Positions 1-6,133 are shown, numbered from the stretch's first letter. The stretch is DNA of 7,329 bases from Prevotellaceae bacterium (GCA_031285695.1 JAITVR010000073.1:1-7329); one strand, 5' to 3'. The notes: generated from the letters alone by a model not told the origin. Program-made: numbers and translations.

Positions 1-1
1 C

Positions 2-181
2 GACATTTCCGTTTACATGAATTCTGCTATTATAAAGGTAAAAGCAGATAGCGGCAAAGGCTACCTATACTTTAGTAGCGAAAAAACACCCAAAACCAAC
101 TTTGGAACGATAGAAAAAGTAAAGGAGGGAGAATACAGATTACTGATTGAAGCGGGGAGAGAGTACGAGGTGAAATATTAG
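2..181 (+). CDS. 3' end of an unidentified protein (5' end outside the window)
   Basis: An open frame runs from the window edge to a TAG stop and gives 59 residues, ending in REYEVKY. The sequence is rich in alternating hydrophobic and charged residues (IIKVKADSGKGYLYF, then GTIEKVKEGEYRLLIEAG), which fits a small C-terminal beta-sandwich of an extracytoplasmic or lipoprotein-like protein. I do not recognise the family. The frame continues without a stop to the left edge, so the start is missing. Its AT-rich composition resembles the 461-residue gene that converges on it and differs from the carbohydrate operon on the right. The reading is believable because codon use and residue composition are natural, while the frame opposite it gives an unconvincing protein. 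Function cannot be assigned from this fragment. Confidence 0.7.
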   Translation, partial: DISVYMNSAIIKVKADSGKGYLYFSSEKTPKTNFGTIEKVKEGEYRLLIEAGREYEVKY

Positions 182-216
182 GCAAAAGAAAAGCCGAGGC
201 TACAAAACCTCGGCTT
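181..216 (-). terminator. Intrinsic terminator for leftward transcription
   Basis: A perfect 9-bp stem, AAGCCGAGG (191-199) with CCTCGGCTT (208-216), closes an 8-base loop. Read on the minus strand it is followed at once by TTCTTTTGCC, a good U-tract. On the plus strand the next bases are AGCAGAGTTTT, a weaker tail. It therefore looks best as a stop for leftward transcripts coming from the 368-1753 gene, though it lies only 9 bases past the plus-strand stop codon and may act in both directions. Confidence 0.6.
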
Positions 217-304
217 AGCAGAGTTTTAGGGACACCCACGACCTCTACGACAGTTGAGCATTTGCCTAACAAAACTTTGCAGTCCCCCACTGTCCCGAAG
301 GTCA
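217..304. other. Structured spacer between two opposed terminators
   Basis: No convincing protein is encoded here. The stretch contains several complementary segments: GCAGAGTTTT (218-227) against AAAACTTTGC (271-280, one mismatch), GGGACA (229-234) against TGTCCC (291-296), and GACAGT (249-254) against ACTGTC (289-294). The first two pairs are interleaved in the order A-B-A'-B', a pseudoknot-like order. It could be a small RNA or just a shared 3' untranslated region; I saw no good promoter on either strand. Confidence 0.3.
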
Positions 305-358
305 CAACTAAACTTAAGCGTCATTTGTAATGTCGCTTAAGTTTAGTTGCAATTTTTG
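305..358 (+). terminator. Long hairpin terminator for rightward transcription
   Basis: A perfect 16-bp stem joins CAACTAAACTTAAGCG (305-320) and CGCTTAAGTTTAGTTG (334-349). Inside, after a T-T mismatch, CAT and ATG can add three more pairs. On the plus strand CAATTTTTG follows, giving a short U-tract after three bases; on the minus strand no U-tract follows. It lies 19 bases past the stop of the 368-1753 gene, so it may also protect that transcript's 3' end. Its U-tract favours stopping rightward transcripts from the gene ending at 181. Confidence 0.65.
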
Positions 359-367
359 CCTTCTATC

Positions 368-1753
368 TTATTTATTGTGATAATAATTCCAAAAACTTTG
401 GGTTAATAGTTTATGATTAGTTTGTATTCTTATCACAGAATTCGTTGTTTTTTCAATAAGTTTAAAATACCCATTTTCTTGTTTTACTTCGTATTCCATT
501 TTATTCTTAAAAATCCTATCGAGTAAATTAGTTACCTCTTGGATATTTTTTGCAACAATAGCACCATTAGCAACTCCTGTGCTAAAATCAACTAATTTTG
601 TAAGCGGATGAACATTTGCATAAAAATTCCATTTGCTTTGATTGGGACAGAAAAAGATTACTGGTTTTCCAGAACTTAAGGCCATTGCAGCCTCTGCGTC
701 TTTACCGTAACTCTCTTTTTCTCCCGCTGTATATATTAACGCTTTTGCGCATTTGACCATTAAACACTCTATTAATCCTTTATCCTCGTGACATTTTGCC
801 GCACTTATTGTGGGGTCAAAATACCTCAAGTGTAGTTCTTTAATTTTGGGGTCTTTAAAAATTCTTTCAGTATTATTTGCCATATCGATGAAATCTTTTT
901 TGTTTCTCATCGAAGTTGCGACGTAAACATCTAAATCATTTATCAAAGACAAATAATAGTCAGTATTACATAATGCTTTACTTCTTGCTGAAATAAATTT
1001 TTTTGCTATTGCCTCATATTTGTTTCTTATATCAGATTCACTTTCGACTTCATCATCTTTAATGTCTTCTGTAGCAAATTCAAATTGTATTTTATTATCA
1101 TCTTTGGCAAATTCTCCATTTAACAACTCTTTTATAGAAACACGCTTCCGTCCCTGTTTTATAGCAGCACTGTAATTACTAATCAGAAGTTGTAACAATT
1201 CTGTAGAATCAGTATTTGTTTCATATGTTTTACACGCCATTTCAGAAATTAAATATCTATCATCTTTCTCAATAAATTCAAAATCTAAAGCTTCACCTCT
1301 CTCTCTGATTTCGTAACGCTTTTTATCAAAATAAGAATGCAAGTTCTCATTATGCAGCTTGCATAAATGACTGTATCCAAAATTCACATCACCAAAAAAC
1401 AGCAAAGAATCTATGTATAGTCGATACAAGCCCCATTTTAATTGCTTTAGAGAGGTAATATTTGAAATATCTTTATACTCATTGTCGTATCCCTCAACAT
1501 TTGTAACATCGTAGGGATGTCTGTCAACTTCTTTTGCCGTCCAATAGTAATAAAAAAATCCAGATGTAAATCCATGAAGCCCATTTAAAACAAACATCTG
1601 TTTTAATTGCATAAAGCTTATGGGATTATCTTCAATGCTACATAGCCGTTTGAAAACCCCATCTTGCGATTTTGTGCTTAATAACATTTCTACTCCTACA
1701 CTATTTTCATTAGAAATGTCTGAAAAATAATCAATGATTTCTTGCTTTTCCAT
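368..1753 (-). CDS. Putative nucleotide/nucleoside-processing effector, unrecognised N-terminal region plus Rossmann-like C-terminal domain
   Basis: This 461-residue protein has no signal peptide or clear membrane segment and should be cytoplasmic. Residues 1-215 form a mixed, aromatic-rich region (GFFYYYW near 65-71, HPYDV at 79-83, LKWGLYRLY at 105-113, DDRYLISEMACK at 164-175) that I do not recognise. A charged linker follows (about 216-262). Residues 272-370 look like an alpha/beta nucleotide-binding domain: a first strand with DVYVATSMR (275-283), LRYFDPT (309-315), KGLIECL (325-331), then ALIYTAG (338-344) and a G-x-D-A-E-A-A-x-A-L-S-S-G-K-P-V-I motif (350-366). The last element resembles the acidic helix and GKPVI strand of nucleoside 2-deoxyribosyltransferase, SLOG and TIR-like folds, where a glutamate is catalytic; E354 is the candidate here. 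The remaining 90 residues are unassigned. The gene is visibly AT-rich compared with the genes to its right, which suggests transfer. A role in anti-phage defence, such as NAD or nucleotide turnover, is inference. The ATG start follows a plausible promoter. Confidence 0.75.
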   Translation of the reverse strand: MEKQEIIDYFSDISNENSVGVEMLLSTKSQDGVFKRLCSIEDNPISFMQLKQMFVLNGLHGFTSGFFYYYWTAKEVDRHPYDVTNVEGYDNEYKDISNITSLKQLKWGLYRLYIDSLLFFGDVNFGYSHLCKLHNENLHSYFDKKRYEIRERGEALDFEFIEKDDRYLISEMACKTYETNTDSTELLQLLISNYSAAIKQGRKRVSIKELLNGEFAKDDNKIQFEFATEDIKDDEVESESDIRNKYEAIAKKFISARSKALCNTDYYLSLINDLDVYVATSMRNKKDFIDMANNTERIFKDPKIKELHLRYFDPTISAAKCHEDKGLIECLMVKCAKALIYTAGEKESYGKDAEAAMALSSGKPVIFFCPNQSKWNFYANVHPLTKLVDFSTGVANGAIVAKNIQEVTNLLDRIFKNKMEYEVKQENGYFKLIEKTTNSVIRIQTNHKLLTQSFWNYYHNK

Positions 1754-1768
1754 AGTTTTTTTACTTTT

Positions 1769-1799
1769 ATAAGTTAGAATTTAATTATCAAACAACAAA
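1769..1799 (-). promoter_or_regulatory. Possible Bacteroidota promoter for the 461-residue gene
   Basis: Read leftward, TTTG (1799-1796) is followed after 19 bases by TAACTTAT (1776-1769), a partial match to the -33 TTTG and -7 TAnnTTTG elements of Bacteroidota. The ATG at 1753 lies about 15 bases beyond the -7 element, so the leader would be very short. The last two positions of the -7 element do not match, so this is tentative. Transcription could instead continue from the upstream 1839-2507 gene, which ends 85 bases before the start codon. Confidence 0.3.
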
Positions 1800-1811
1800 G
1801 AACAATTTTCT

Positions 1812-1835
1812 CCCACTCCCAGCTGCCCCTTTCCC
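1812..1835 (-). other. G-run tract able to form a G-quadruplex
   Basis: On the minus strand this reads GGG-AAA-GGG, then a six-base loop, then GGG-AGT-GGG: four G-runs with loops of 3, 6 and 3 bases, matching the usual quadruplex pattern. It begins three bases past the stop codon of the 222-residue gene, inside a wider almost pure purine tract on that strand (about 1811-1870). It sits at the composition change between the AT-rich 461-residue gene and the GC-richer DNA to the right. Confidence 0.45.
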
Positions 1836-1838
1836 TTC

Positions 1839-2507
1839 CTACTCCTCCCCCTTTTTACTTCCCCCTCTCACATCGTGCAATCTTCGGGCGTTGAAGTAAA
1901 CGGTAAGAAAGGCCTCATCGTCCACAAAGCCTTCGACCAAAGCATCAAGCGTTTTGAGCTCTTGGCGAGTTTGCGATAGGAGGCTAATAATAGACGAGGT
2001 GTTTTCCATACGAAAACCCATCATGGCATCGCGGTGGGCAGCAAGGGTGGTAAGCTTATCAATGGCGGCCTGCAGGTTGGTAAGCACCGCCTCGTCCACC
2101 TCGTAGGGGCGTAGCTGCTCCACGCGCACCCGGCACACCTCGGCAATAGCCCGCGCGTGGTTGAGCAGGTTGTTGAGCGAAAGCAAGTCAAGCGATGAGC
2201 GCGAAAAGCTCGACTGCTGCTCGGCCACCGCATCTTGCTCTAGCCGGGCGTAGGCGCGCAGCCTGCGGCCCACGCCAAAAAGCAGGTCTTCGAGCACCGT
2301 GCGCGCCTCCTCCTTGGCGGCGGTATGCCCCTCGGGCGCATTTTCGTGCTGCTTGGCGGCCGTGGTACCCACGCTGCTGCACAGCATTTTTAGCCGCTCG
2401 TAGGCTGCCGGAATTAGGACTTTGCCCTCCCAAGCCTGCCGGCTGCTGTCAAAAACATCACATACGGCCTTGGCCATGTTAAAGTAGTTGCTTTGCGTTT
2501 TGTTCAT
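1839..2507 (-). CDS. Hypothetical helical protein, 222 residues
   Basis: I do not recognise this gene with confidence. The product has no signal peptide or membrane segment, and its residue pattern suggests an almost wholly alpha-helical bundle. Leucine-rich stretches include VLEDLLFGVGRRLRAYARL (about 71-89), SLDLLSLNNLLNHARAIAE (about 105-123), a helix around LTNLQAAIDKLTTLAA, and a final QELKTLDALVEGF segment. It ends with FLTVYFNARRLHDVRG and a charged tail, a closing-helix style I associate loosely with Bacteroidota-only hypothetical families. The ATG at 2507 gives the natural N-terminus MNKTQSNYFNMAK; an AT-rich leader precedes it with a TTTG at 2550-2547 but no good -7 element. Composition is GC-richer than the 461-residue gene downstream on the same strand, so the two probably have different origins even if they are co-transcribed across the 85-base gap. 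Its 5' side faces the 21-bp repeat array. Confidence 0.7.
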   Translation of the reverse strand: MNKTQSNYFNMAKAVCDVFDSSRQAWEGKVLIPAAYERLKMLCSSVGTTAAKQHENAPEGHTAAKEEARTVLEDLLFGVGRRLRAYARLEQDAVAEQQSSFSRSSLDLLSLNNLLNHARAIAEVCRVRVEQLRPYEVDEAVLTNLQAAIDKLTTLAAHRDAMMGFRMENTSSIISLLSQTRQELKTLDALVEGFVDDEAFLTVYFNARRLHDVRGGSKKGEE

Positions 2508-2630
2508 TTTGTTAATTTATTATAGATTAAAGAATTGATAGCGCCACAAATTTAATCTTTTTACTAAAAAAACAAGCAGAAAAGCAGAGAAAATATCCCT
2601 TAGTCCGAAAAAAACAGCTGATAATTGGCT

Positions 2631-2882
2631 GCAAAAGAACGTGAAATGACCTCTAAAGTCCTTCAGTTGGTTTCTAAAGGTCGTGAGTTGACCTCTAAAG
2701 ACCCGCAACTGGCTCCTAAAGGTCGTGAGACGACTTCTAAAGACCGTGAGTTGGTTCCTAAAGGTCATAAGACGACCTCTAAAGTGCCTCAACTTGCTTC
2801 TAAAGGCCATGAGATGGCTCCTAAAAGTCGTGAGTTGACCTCTAAAGAACCTCAGATGGCTGCTAAAAGGCACGTTCGGCAA
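2631..2882. repeat. Degenerate 21-bp tandem repeat array, 12 units
   Basis: Twelve contiguous 21-base units start at 2631, 2652, 2673 and so on to 2862, with consensus YCTAAAGGTCGTGAGTTGRC plus one base. The first and last units are the most diverged. The core CTAAAG is nearly constant and the 3' half varies. Because 21 is a multiple of three and no unit holds a stop, frames stay open on both strands; the plus frame would read as heptads like SKGRELT and the minus frame as FRSQLTT. Neither has an ATG start outside the array or a visible protein family, and most differences between units would change the amino acid, so I treat the array as non-coding. It fills most of the 457-base gap between two divergent genes (2508-2964). 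The flank 2508-2630 is AT-rich with no further feature I can support, and 2883-2964 holds the promoter of the right-hand operon. Confidence 0.85.
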
Positions 2883-2912
2883 AGCCAATGACGTGGTGCA
2901 ATCTCGGCGCGG

Positions 2913-2943
2913 TTGGGGATAAAACAGAATTTTGCTATCTTTG
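2913..2943 (+). promoter_or_regulatory. Bacteroidota-type promoter of the carbohydrate operon
   Basis: TTG (2913-2915), a 20-base spacer, and TATCTTTG (2936-2943) match the Bacteroidota -33 TTG / -7 TAnnTTTG consensus, with all fixed bases of the -7 box present. Transcription would begin about 7 bases downstream, near 2950, leaving a leader of about 15 bases before the ATG at 2965. This excludes the in-frame upstream TTG at 2932 as the translation start. Confidence 0.7.
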
Positions 2944-2964
2944 GGCAAACTAAAAACACCTTAC

Positions 2965-4884
2965 ATGAAGACACTTCTTACCACCCTCCTCCTCTGCGCC
3001 GCGCTTACCGCAAGCGCAGTCGATATTTACGTTTCGCCGCAAGGCAACGACAGCAACTACGGCAACCAAGCCGAGCCGCTTGCCACGCTGCGCGAAGGCT
3101 TGTTCCGCGCACGCGAAATGCGCCGCCTGCAGGATTCGGCAGTGATGAAAAACACCGATATTTCGCAGGGCATTCGCATTGTTATGAAGGGCGGAACTTA
3201 CGTGCTGGACGAAACCGTTTTTGTGCGCGCCGAAGATTCGGGAACCAAAGAAAGCCCCACCACCGTAGAGGCTGCGCAAGGCGAAAAACCTGTGCTGAGC
3301 GGCGGCGTGGCCCTTAGCGGTTGGAAAAAAGCAGGCAGCGTAGCAGGCTTGCCAAAGTCCGCACAAGGTAAAGTGTGGGTGGCCGATGCGCCCACCTTTG
3401 GCGGTCGCACCTTCGACTTTCGGCAGCTGTGGGTAAACGGACAAAAAGCCGTGCGCGCGCGCGATGTGAACGAGGGCGAAAGCATGCGCCAAATTCTGAA
3501 TGTAAATAAAAAAGCGGAGGAAATGTGGATTCCAACGCCAAAATCAGGCAACCTAAAAAATCCTGCGCCCATGGAAATGGTGCTGCACCAAATGTGGGAA
3601 GTTGCCTTTTTGCGCATAAAAAGTTTAACGCCCAAAGGCGACTCAACGCTCGTAAAATTCTACCAACCCGAAAGCCGCTTGGAGTTTCTGCACCCCTGGC
3701 CGCCGGTGGTAATTCAGCACGATTCGTTGGGCGGCAACTCTGCATTTTTTCTGTGCAACGCCATCGAATTTTTGGATACACAAGGCGAATGGTTTTACGA
3801 TTCGCGCGCAGCAAAGGTGTACTACTTTCCGCGCAGCGGCGAAAATATGAGCACCGCGCAGGTGGTTGCGCCTTATTTGCAAACTATTTTACGAGTAGAA
3901 GGAACGCTTGACCGACCGGTGAGCCACGTACAGTTTAAGGGCATAGGCTTTGAGCACGCCACCTGGCTGCGCCCCTCGCAAATGGGGCACGTGCCGCTGC
4001 AAGCAGGCATGTACCTTATCGATGGCTATAAGCTGCGACCGCACGGAACCCCCGCCAAGCCATCGCTCGAAAACCAAGCGTGGACGGGGCGCATGCCCGG
4101 CGGCGTAACGGTAAAAAATGCCAACAACACCATGTTTTTCCGCTGCGATTTTCAGCACATGGCGGCCACAGGTTTAGATTATATTGAGGGTACACACCAC
4201 GATGTGATTGAGGGCTGCACCTTTCGCGATATGGGCGGCAGCGGCATACAGCTCGGCTCGTTTTCCGACGAAACTTTTGAGGGACACCTCACGCTCAACC
4301 CCAGCGATGAGCGCACGATTTGTCAGGATATGCGCATTGCCAACAACCTCATTGAAAACGTAACCAACGAAGATTGGGGCACGCTGGGCATTGCCGCAGG
4401 CTGGGTGCGCAACGTGAACATTGAGCACAACGAGGTGCGCGAGGTTTCGTACTCGGGCATCAGCGTGGGCTGGGGTTGGCACAAGGGGCTGAACGTCATG
4501 CGCGGCAACCGCGTGCACGCCAACCACGTGCACCACTACGCCAAGCACATGTACGATGTGGCGGCGGTTTATACCCTTTCGGCGCAGCCCGGCACCAGCA
4601 TTACCGAAAACTACGTGCATGATATTTACTCGCCCACCTACGTGCACGACCGCCACCACTGGTTTTACCTCTACACCGATGAGGGCTCGTCGTACATTAC
4701 AGTAAAAAACAACTGGACGCCCACCGAAAAGTTTTTGCAAAACGCCAACGGACCCGGCAACACCTGGGAAAACAACGGCGCAATGGTGTCGGACGAAATT
4801 GTAAAGCGCGCAGGCTTGCAGCCGGAGTTTAAGGATTTGCTGGAAAAAAGCGAGATTGAAGTTAAGTACCCAAGCGGAAAATAA
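2965..4884 (+). CDS. Secreted right-handed beta-helix glycoside hydrolase, GH141-like
   Basis: The 639-residue product starts at the ATG at 2965, which gives a clean Sec signal peptide (MKTLLTTLLLCAALTASA, cleavage about residue 18), and it begins mature sequence with DIYVSPQGNDSNYG. That opening, the GGTYVLDETVFVRAEDSG stretch (76-93) and the PVLSGGVALSGW stretch (109-120) are typical of large Bacteroidota beta-helix enzymes assigned to GH141. Characterised members of that family include an alpha-L-fucosidase acting on rhamnogalacturonan-II and a xylanase. Residues 320-600 carry the repeating short strands of a parallel beta-helix (VTVKNANNTMFFRC, HDVIEGCTFRDMGGSGIQL, VNIEHNEVREVSYSGISVG, TSITENYVHDIY). 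Candidate catalytic acids are D531 in MYDVAAVY and D572 in YLYTDEGSS, chosen by context only. Many His, Trp and Tyr residues between 500 and 570 suit a sugar-binding cleft. Length is normal and the frame intact. It is the first gene of the operon. A plain pectate-lyase-like or other beta-helix hydrolase remains possible. Confidence 0.8.
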   Translation: MKTLLTTLLLCAALTASAVDIYVSPQGNDSNYGNQAEPLATLREGLFRAREMRRLQDSAVMKNTDISQGIRIVMKGGTYVLDETVFVRAEDSGTKESPTTVEAAQGEKPVLSGGVALSGWKKAGSVAGLPKSAQGKVWVADAPTFGGRTFDFRQLWVNGQKAVRARDVNEGESMRQILNVNKKAEEMWIPTPKSGNLKNPAPMEMVLHQMWEVAFLRIKSLTPKGDSTLVKFYQPESRLEFLHPWPPVVIQHDSLGGNSAFFLCNAIEFLDTQGEWFYDSRAAKVYYFPRSGENMSTAQVVAPYLQTILRVEGTLDRPVSHVQFKGIGFEHATWLRPSQMGHVPLQAGMYLIDGYKLRPHGTPAKPSLENQAWTGRMPGGVTVKNANNTMFFRCDFQHMAATGLDYIEGTHHDVIEGCTFRDMGGSGIQLGSFSDETFEGHLTLNPSDERTICQDMRIANNLIENVTNEDWGTLGIAAGWVRNVNIEHNEVREVSYSGISVGWGWHKGLNVMRGNRVHANHVHHYAKHMYDVAAVYTLSAQPGTSITENYVHDIYSPTYVHDRHHWFYLYTDEGSSYITVKNNWTPTEKFLQNANGPGNTWENNGAMVSDEIVKRAGLQPEFKDLLEKSEIEVKYPSGK

Positions 4885-4910
4885 CGAACTGTGCGTTGTC
4901 ATAATAAACC

Positions 4911-4998
4911 TCGTCATTGCGAGGAGCGAGGTACGAGTGACGAAGCAATCTTAAGCCTGATGTTGAGATTGCTTCGCTAAACCCGCTCGCAATGACGA
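4911..4998. repeat. Compound inverted repeat, GTCATTGCGAG type
   Basis: Outer arms TCGTCATTGCGAG (4911-4923) and CTCGCAATGACGA (4986-4998) pair perfectly over 13 bp. Nested inside, CGAAGCAATCT (4941-4951) and AGATTGCTTCG (4966-4976) pair over 11 bp around a 14-base loop. The element lies wholly between two genes. Its design is that of dispersed REP/MITE-like palindromes seen in many bacterial genomes. Transcribed, it would form a strong structure that could protect or attenuate the operon message. Confidence 0.85.
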
Positions 4999-5025
4999 TG
5001 TAACAACCCATAATACAAGCACAAA

Positions 5026-6132
5026 ATGAAAAAACTACTCCTTCCCATACTCCTTGCTGCGCTTGCTTTTCAAGGCTGTTCGCCAAAAAAAGAGGTGCCT
5101 GCCGAGGTAATGCAAAAAATATACGCCGAGGTGCAAACACCCCACAAGTACGGCTTGGTAATGGTGGGCAGCGATGCCACGAAAAAGGTAGATTGTCCTA
5201 CCGTTTTTCGTGAAAACAACGCGTGGTACATGAGTTACATTGTGTTCGATGGCAAGGGCTACGAAACGTGGTTGGCAACGAGCGAAAATCTGCTGGACTG
5301 GACAACGCTCGGGCGCATCATGTCGTTTAGCGACAGCGCAGAGTGGGACGCCTACCAAAAGGCCGGTTACCTTGCGCTGCAAGATTACACCTGGGGCGGA
5401 AGCTACGCGCTGCAACGGTTTGACAACAAGTATTGGCTGTCGTACTTCGGCGGCAAGGACGAGGGCTACGAGGCCGGCGACCTCGCCATTGGTATAGCTT
5501 ACACCGATAGCAGCGCAAATATTCCGCACGAATGGAAGCGTTTAGCGAAGCCTATTTTTACCTCGCACGATGAAGATGTGCGCTGGTGGGAAAATCGCAA
5601 AATGTACAAAAACTCCGTGATTTGGGATAAGGAAAAGCACACCGGACACCCCTTTGTAATGTACTACAACGCCAACGGCGACACCACCGGAGTGAAAAAA
5701 TTGCGCTGGTTTGAGCGCATTGGCATGGCCGTGTCCGACGATATGGTAAATTGGAAACGCTACCGCCGCGAGCCCGTGATGGCGCACTCGCAGGGCATTA
5801 CCGGCGATGCCATGATTCAAAAAATCGGCGATGTATATGTCATGTTTTACTTCGGCGCGTTTTGGGAAGGGCACGAAAAGGAAGCGTTCAACAGCTTTTC
5901 CTGCTCGTACGACTTGGTAAATTGGACGGACTGGACGGGCGATTTTTTAGTAAAATCCTCGGAGCCCTACGATGCGCAGTACGCGCACAAATCGTTTGTG
6001 GTAAAGCACCAGGGCGTGGTGTACCATTTTTATAACGCGGTAGATAAAAACGGAAATCGCGGCATAGCGGTAGCCACATCAAAGGATTTAGGAAAAAGCA
6101 ATTTGCAGTTTAAAGAGGAAGTCAAACCTTAG
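5026..6132 (+). CDS. Lipoprotein, five-bladed beta-propeller glycosidase-like (GH43/GH32/GH117 superfamily)
   Basis: The 368-residue product begins with a lipoprotein signal (MKKLLLPILLAALAFQGC, lipid-modified Cys 18), so it should be membrane-anchored, probably in the outer membrane. The rest shows repeated propeller-blade signatures: ATSENLLDW (84-92), AVSDDMVNW (235-243), SYDLVNW (294-300) and ATSKDL (350-355), each near the end of a blade, with aromatic-rich strands such as WYMSYIVF, YWLSYFGG, VMYYNANG and VMFYFGAFW. VDCPTVF (55-61) resembles the first-blade segment that carries an essential aspartate in GH43-type enzymes, making D56 a candidate; other acids cannot be chosen safely. It follows the beta-helix gene by 141 bases that hold a compound inverted repeat and no visible promoter, so co-transcription is likely. 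Alpha-L-arabinofuranosidase or a related exo-activity is the simplest guess, but the exact family and substrate are not determined. Confidence 0.75.
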   Translation: MKKLLLPILLAALAFQGCSPKKEVPAEVMQKIYAEVQTPHKYGLVMVGSDATKKVDCPTVFRENNAWYMSYIVFDGKGYETWLATSENLLDWTTLGRIMSFSDSAEWDAYQKAGYLALQDYTWGGSYALQRFDNKYWLSYFGGKDEGYEAGDLAIGIAYTDSSANIPHEWKRLAKPIFTSHDEDVRWWENRKMYKNSVIWDKEKHTGHPFVMYYNANGDTTGVKKLRWFERIGMAVSDDMVNWKRYRREPVMAHSQGITGDAMIQKIGDVYVMFYFGAFWEGHEKEAFNSFSCSYDLVNWTDWTGDFLVKSSEPYDAQYAHKSFVVKHQGVVYHFYNAVDKNGNRGIAVATSKDLGKSNLQFKEEVKP

Positions 6133-6133
6133 T

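Noticed and set aside
253..270. GTTGAGC and GCCTAAC, which match integron attC core motifs (GTTRRRY and RYYYAAC)
   Set aside because: Neither has a partner core site at the proper distance and orientation on either strand, and no integrase is in the window, so an attC site is not supported.
72..305. 77-residue minus-strand frame
   Set aside because: It overlaps the end of the plus-strand gene and both strands of the terminator hairpin at 191-216, and its sequence has no natural domain character.
2631..2882. CRISPR array
   Set aside because: The units are contiguous 21-bp degenerate repeats with no unique spacers, and no cas gene is nearby.
2520..2948. 142-residue minus-strand frame of heptad-like repeats
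   Set aside because: It starts at a TTG inside the operon promoter region, is open only because the 21-bp units lack stops, and runs across the AT-rich leader of another gene.
2932..2964. Eleven-residue N-terminal extension of the beta-helix enzyme starting at TTG 2932
   Set aside because: This stretch contains the -7 promoter box, and the ATG at 2965 gives a complete signal peptide.
2950..3492. 180-residue minus-strand frame, and similar long frames opposite the operon such as 4174-4917 and 5035-5529
   Set aside because: They are mirror frames of GC-rich genes; the plus-strand products have recognisable domains and signal peptides, and the mirror proteins do not.
4862..5140. 92-residue minus-strand frame
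   Set aside because: Its centre is a translation of the inverted repeat at 4911-4998 and it overlaps the start of the propeller gene.
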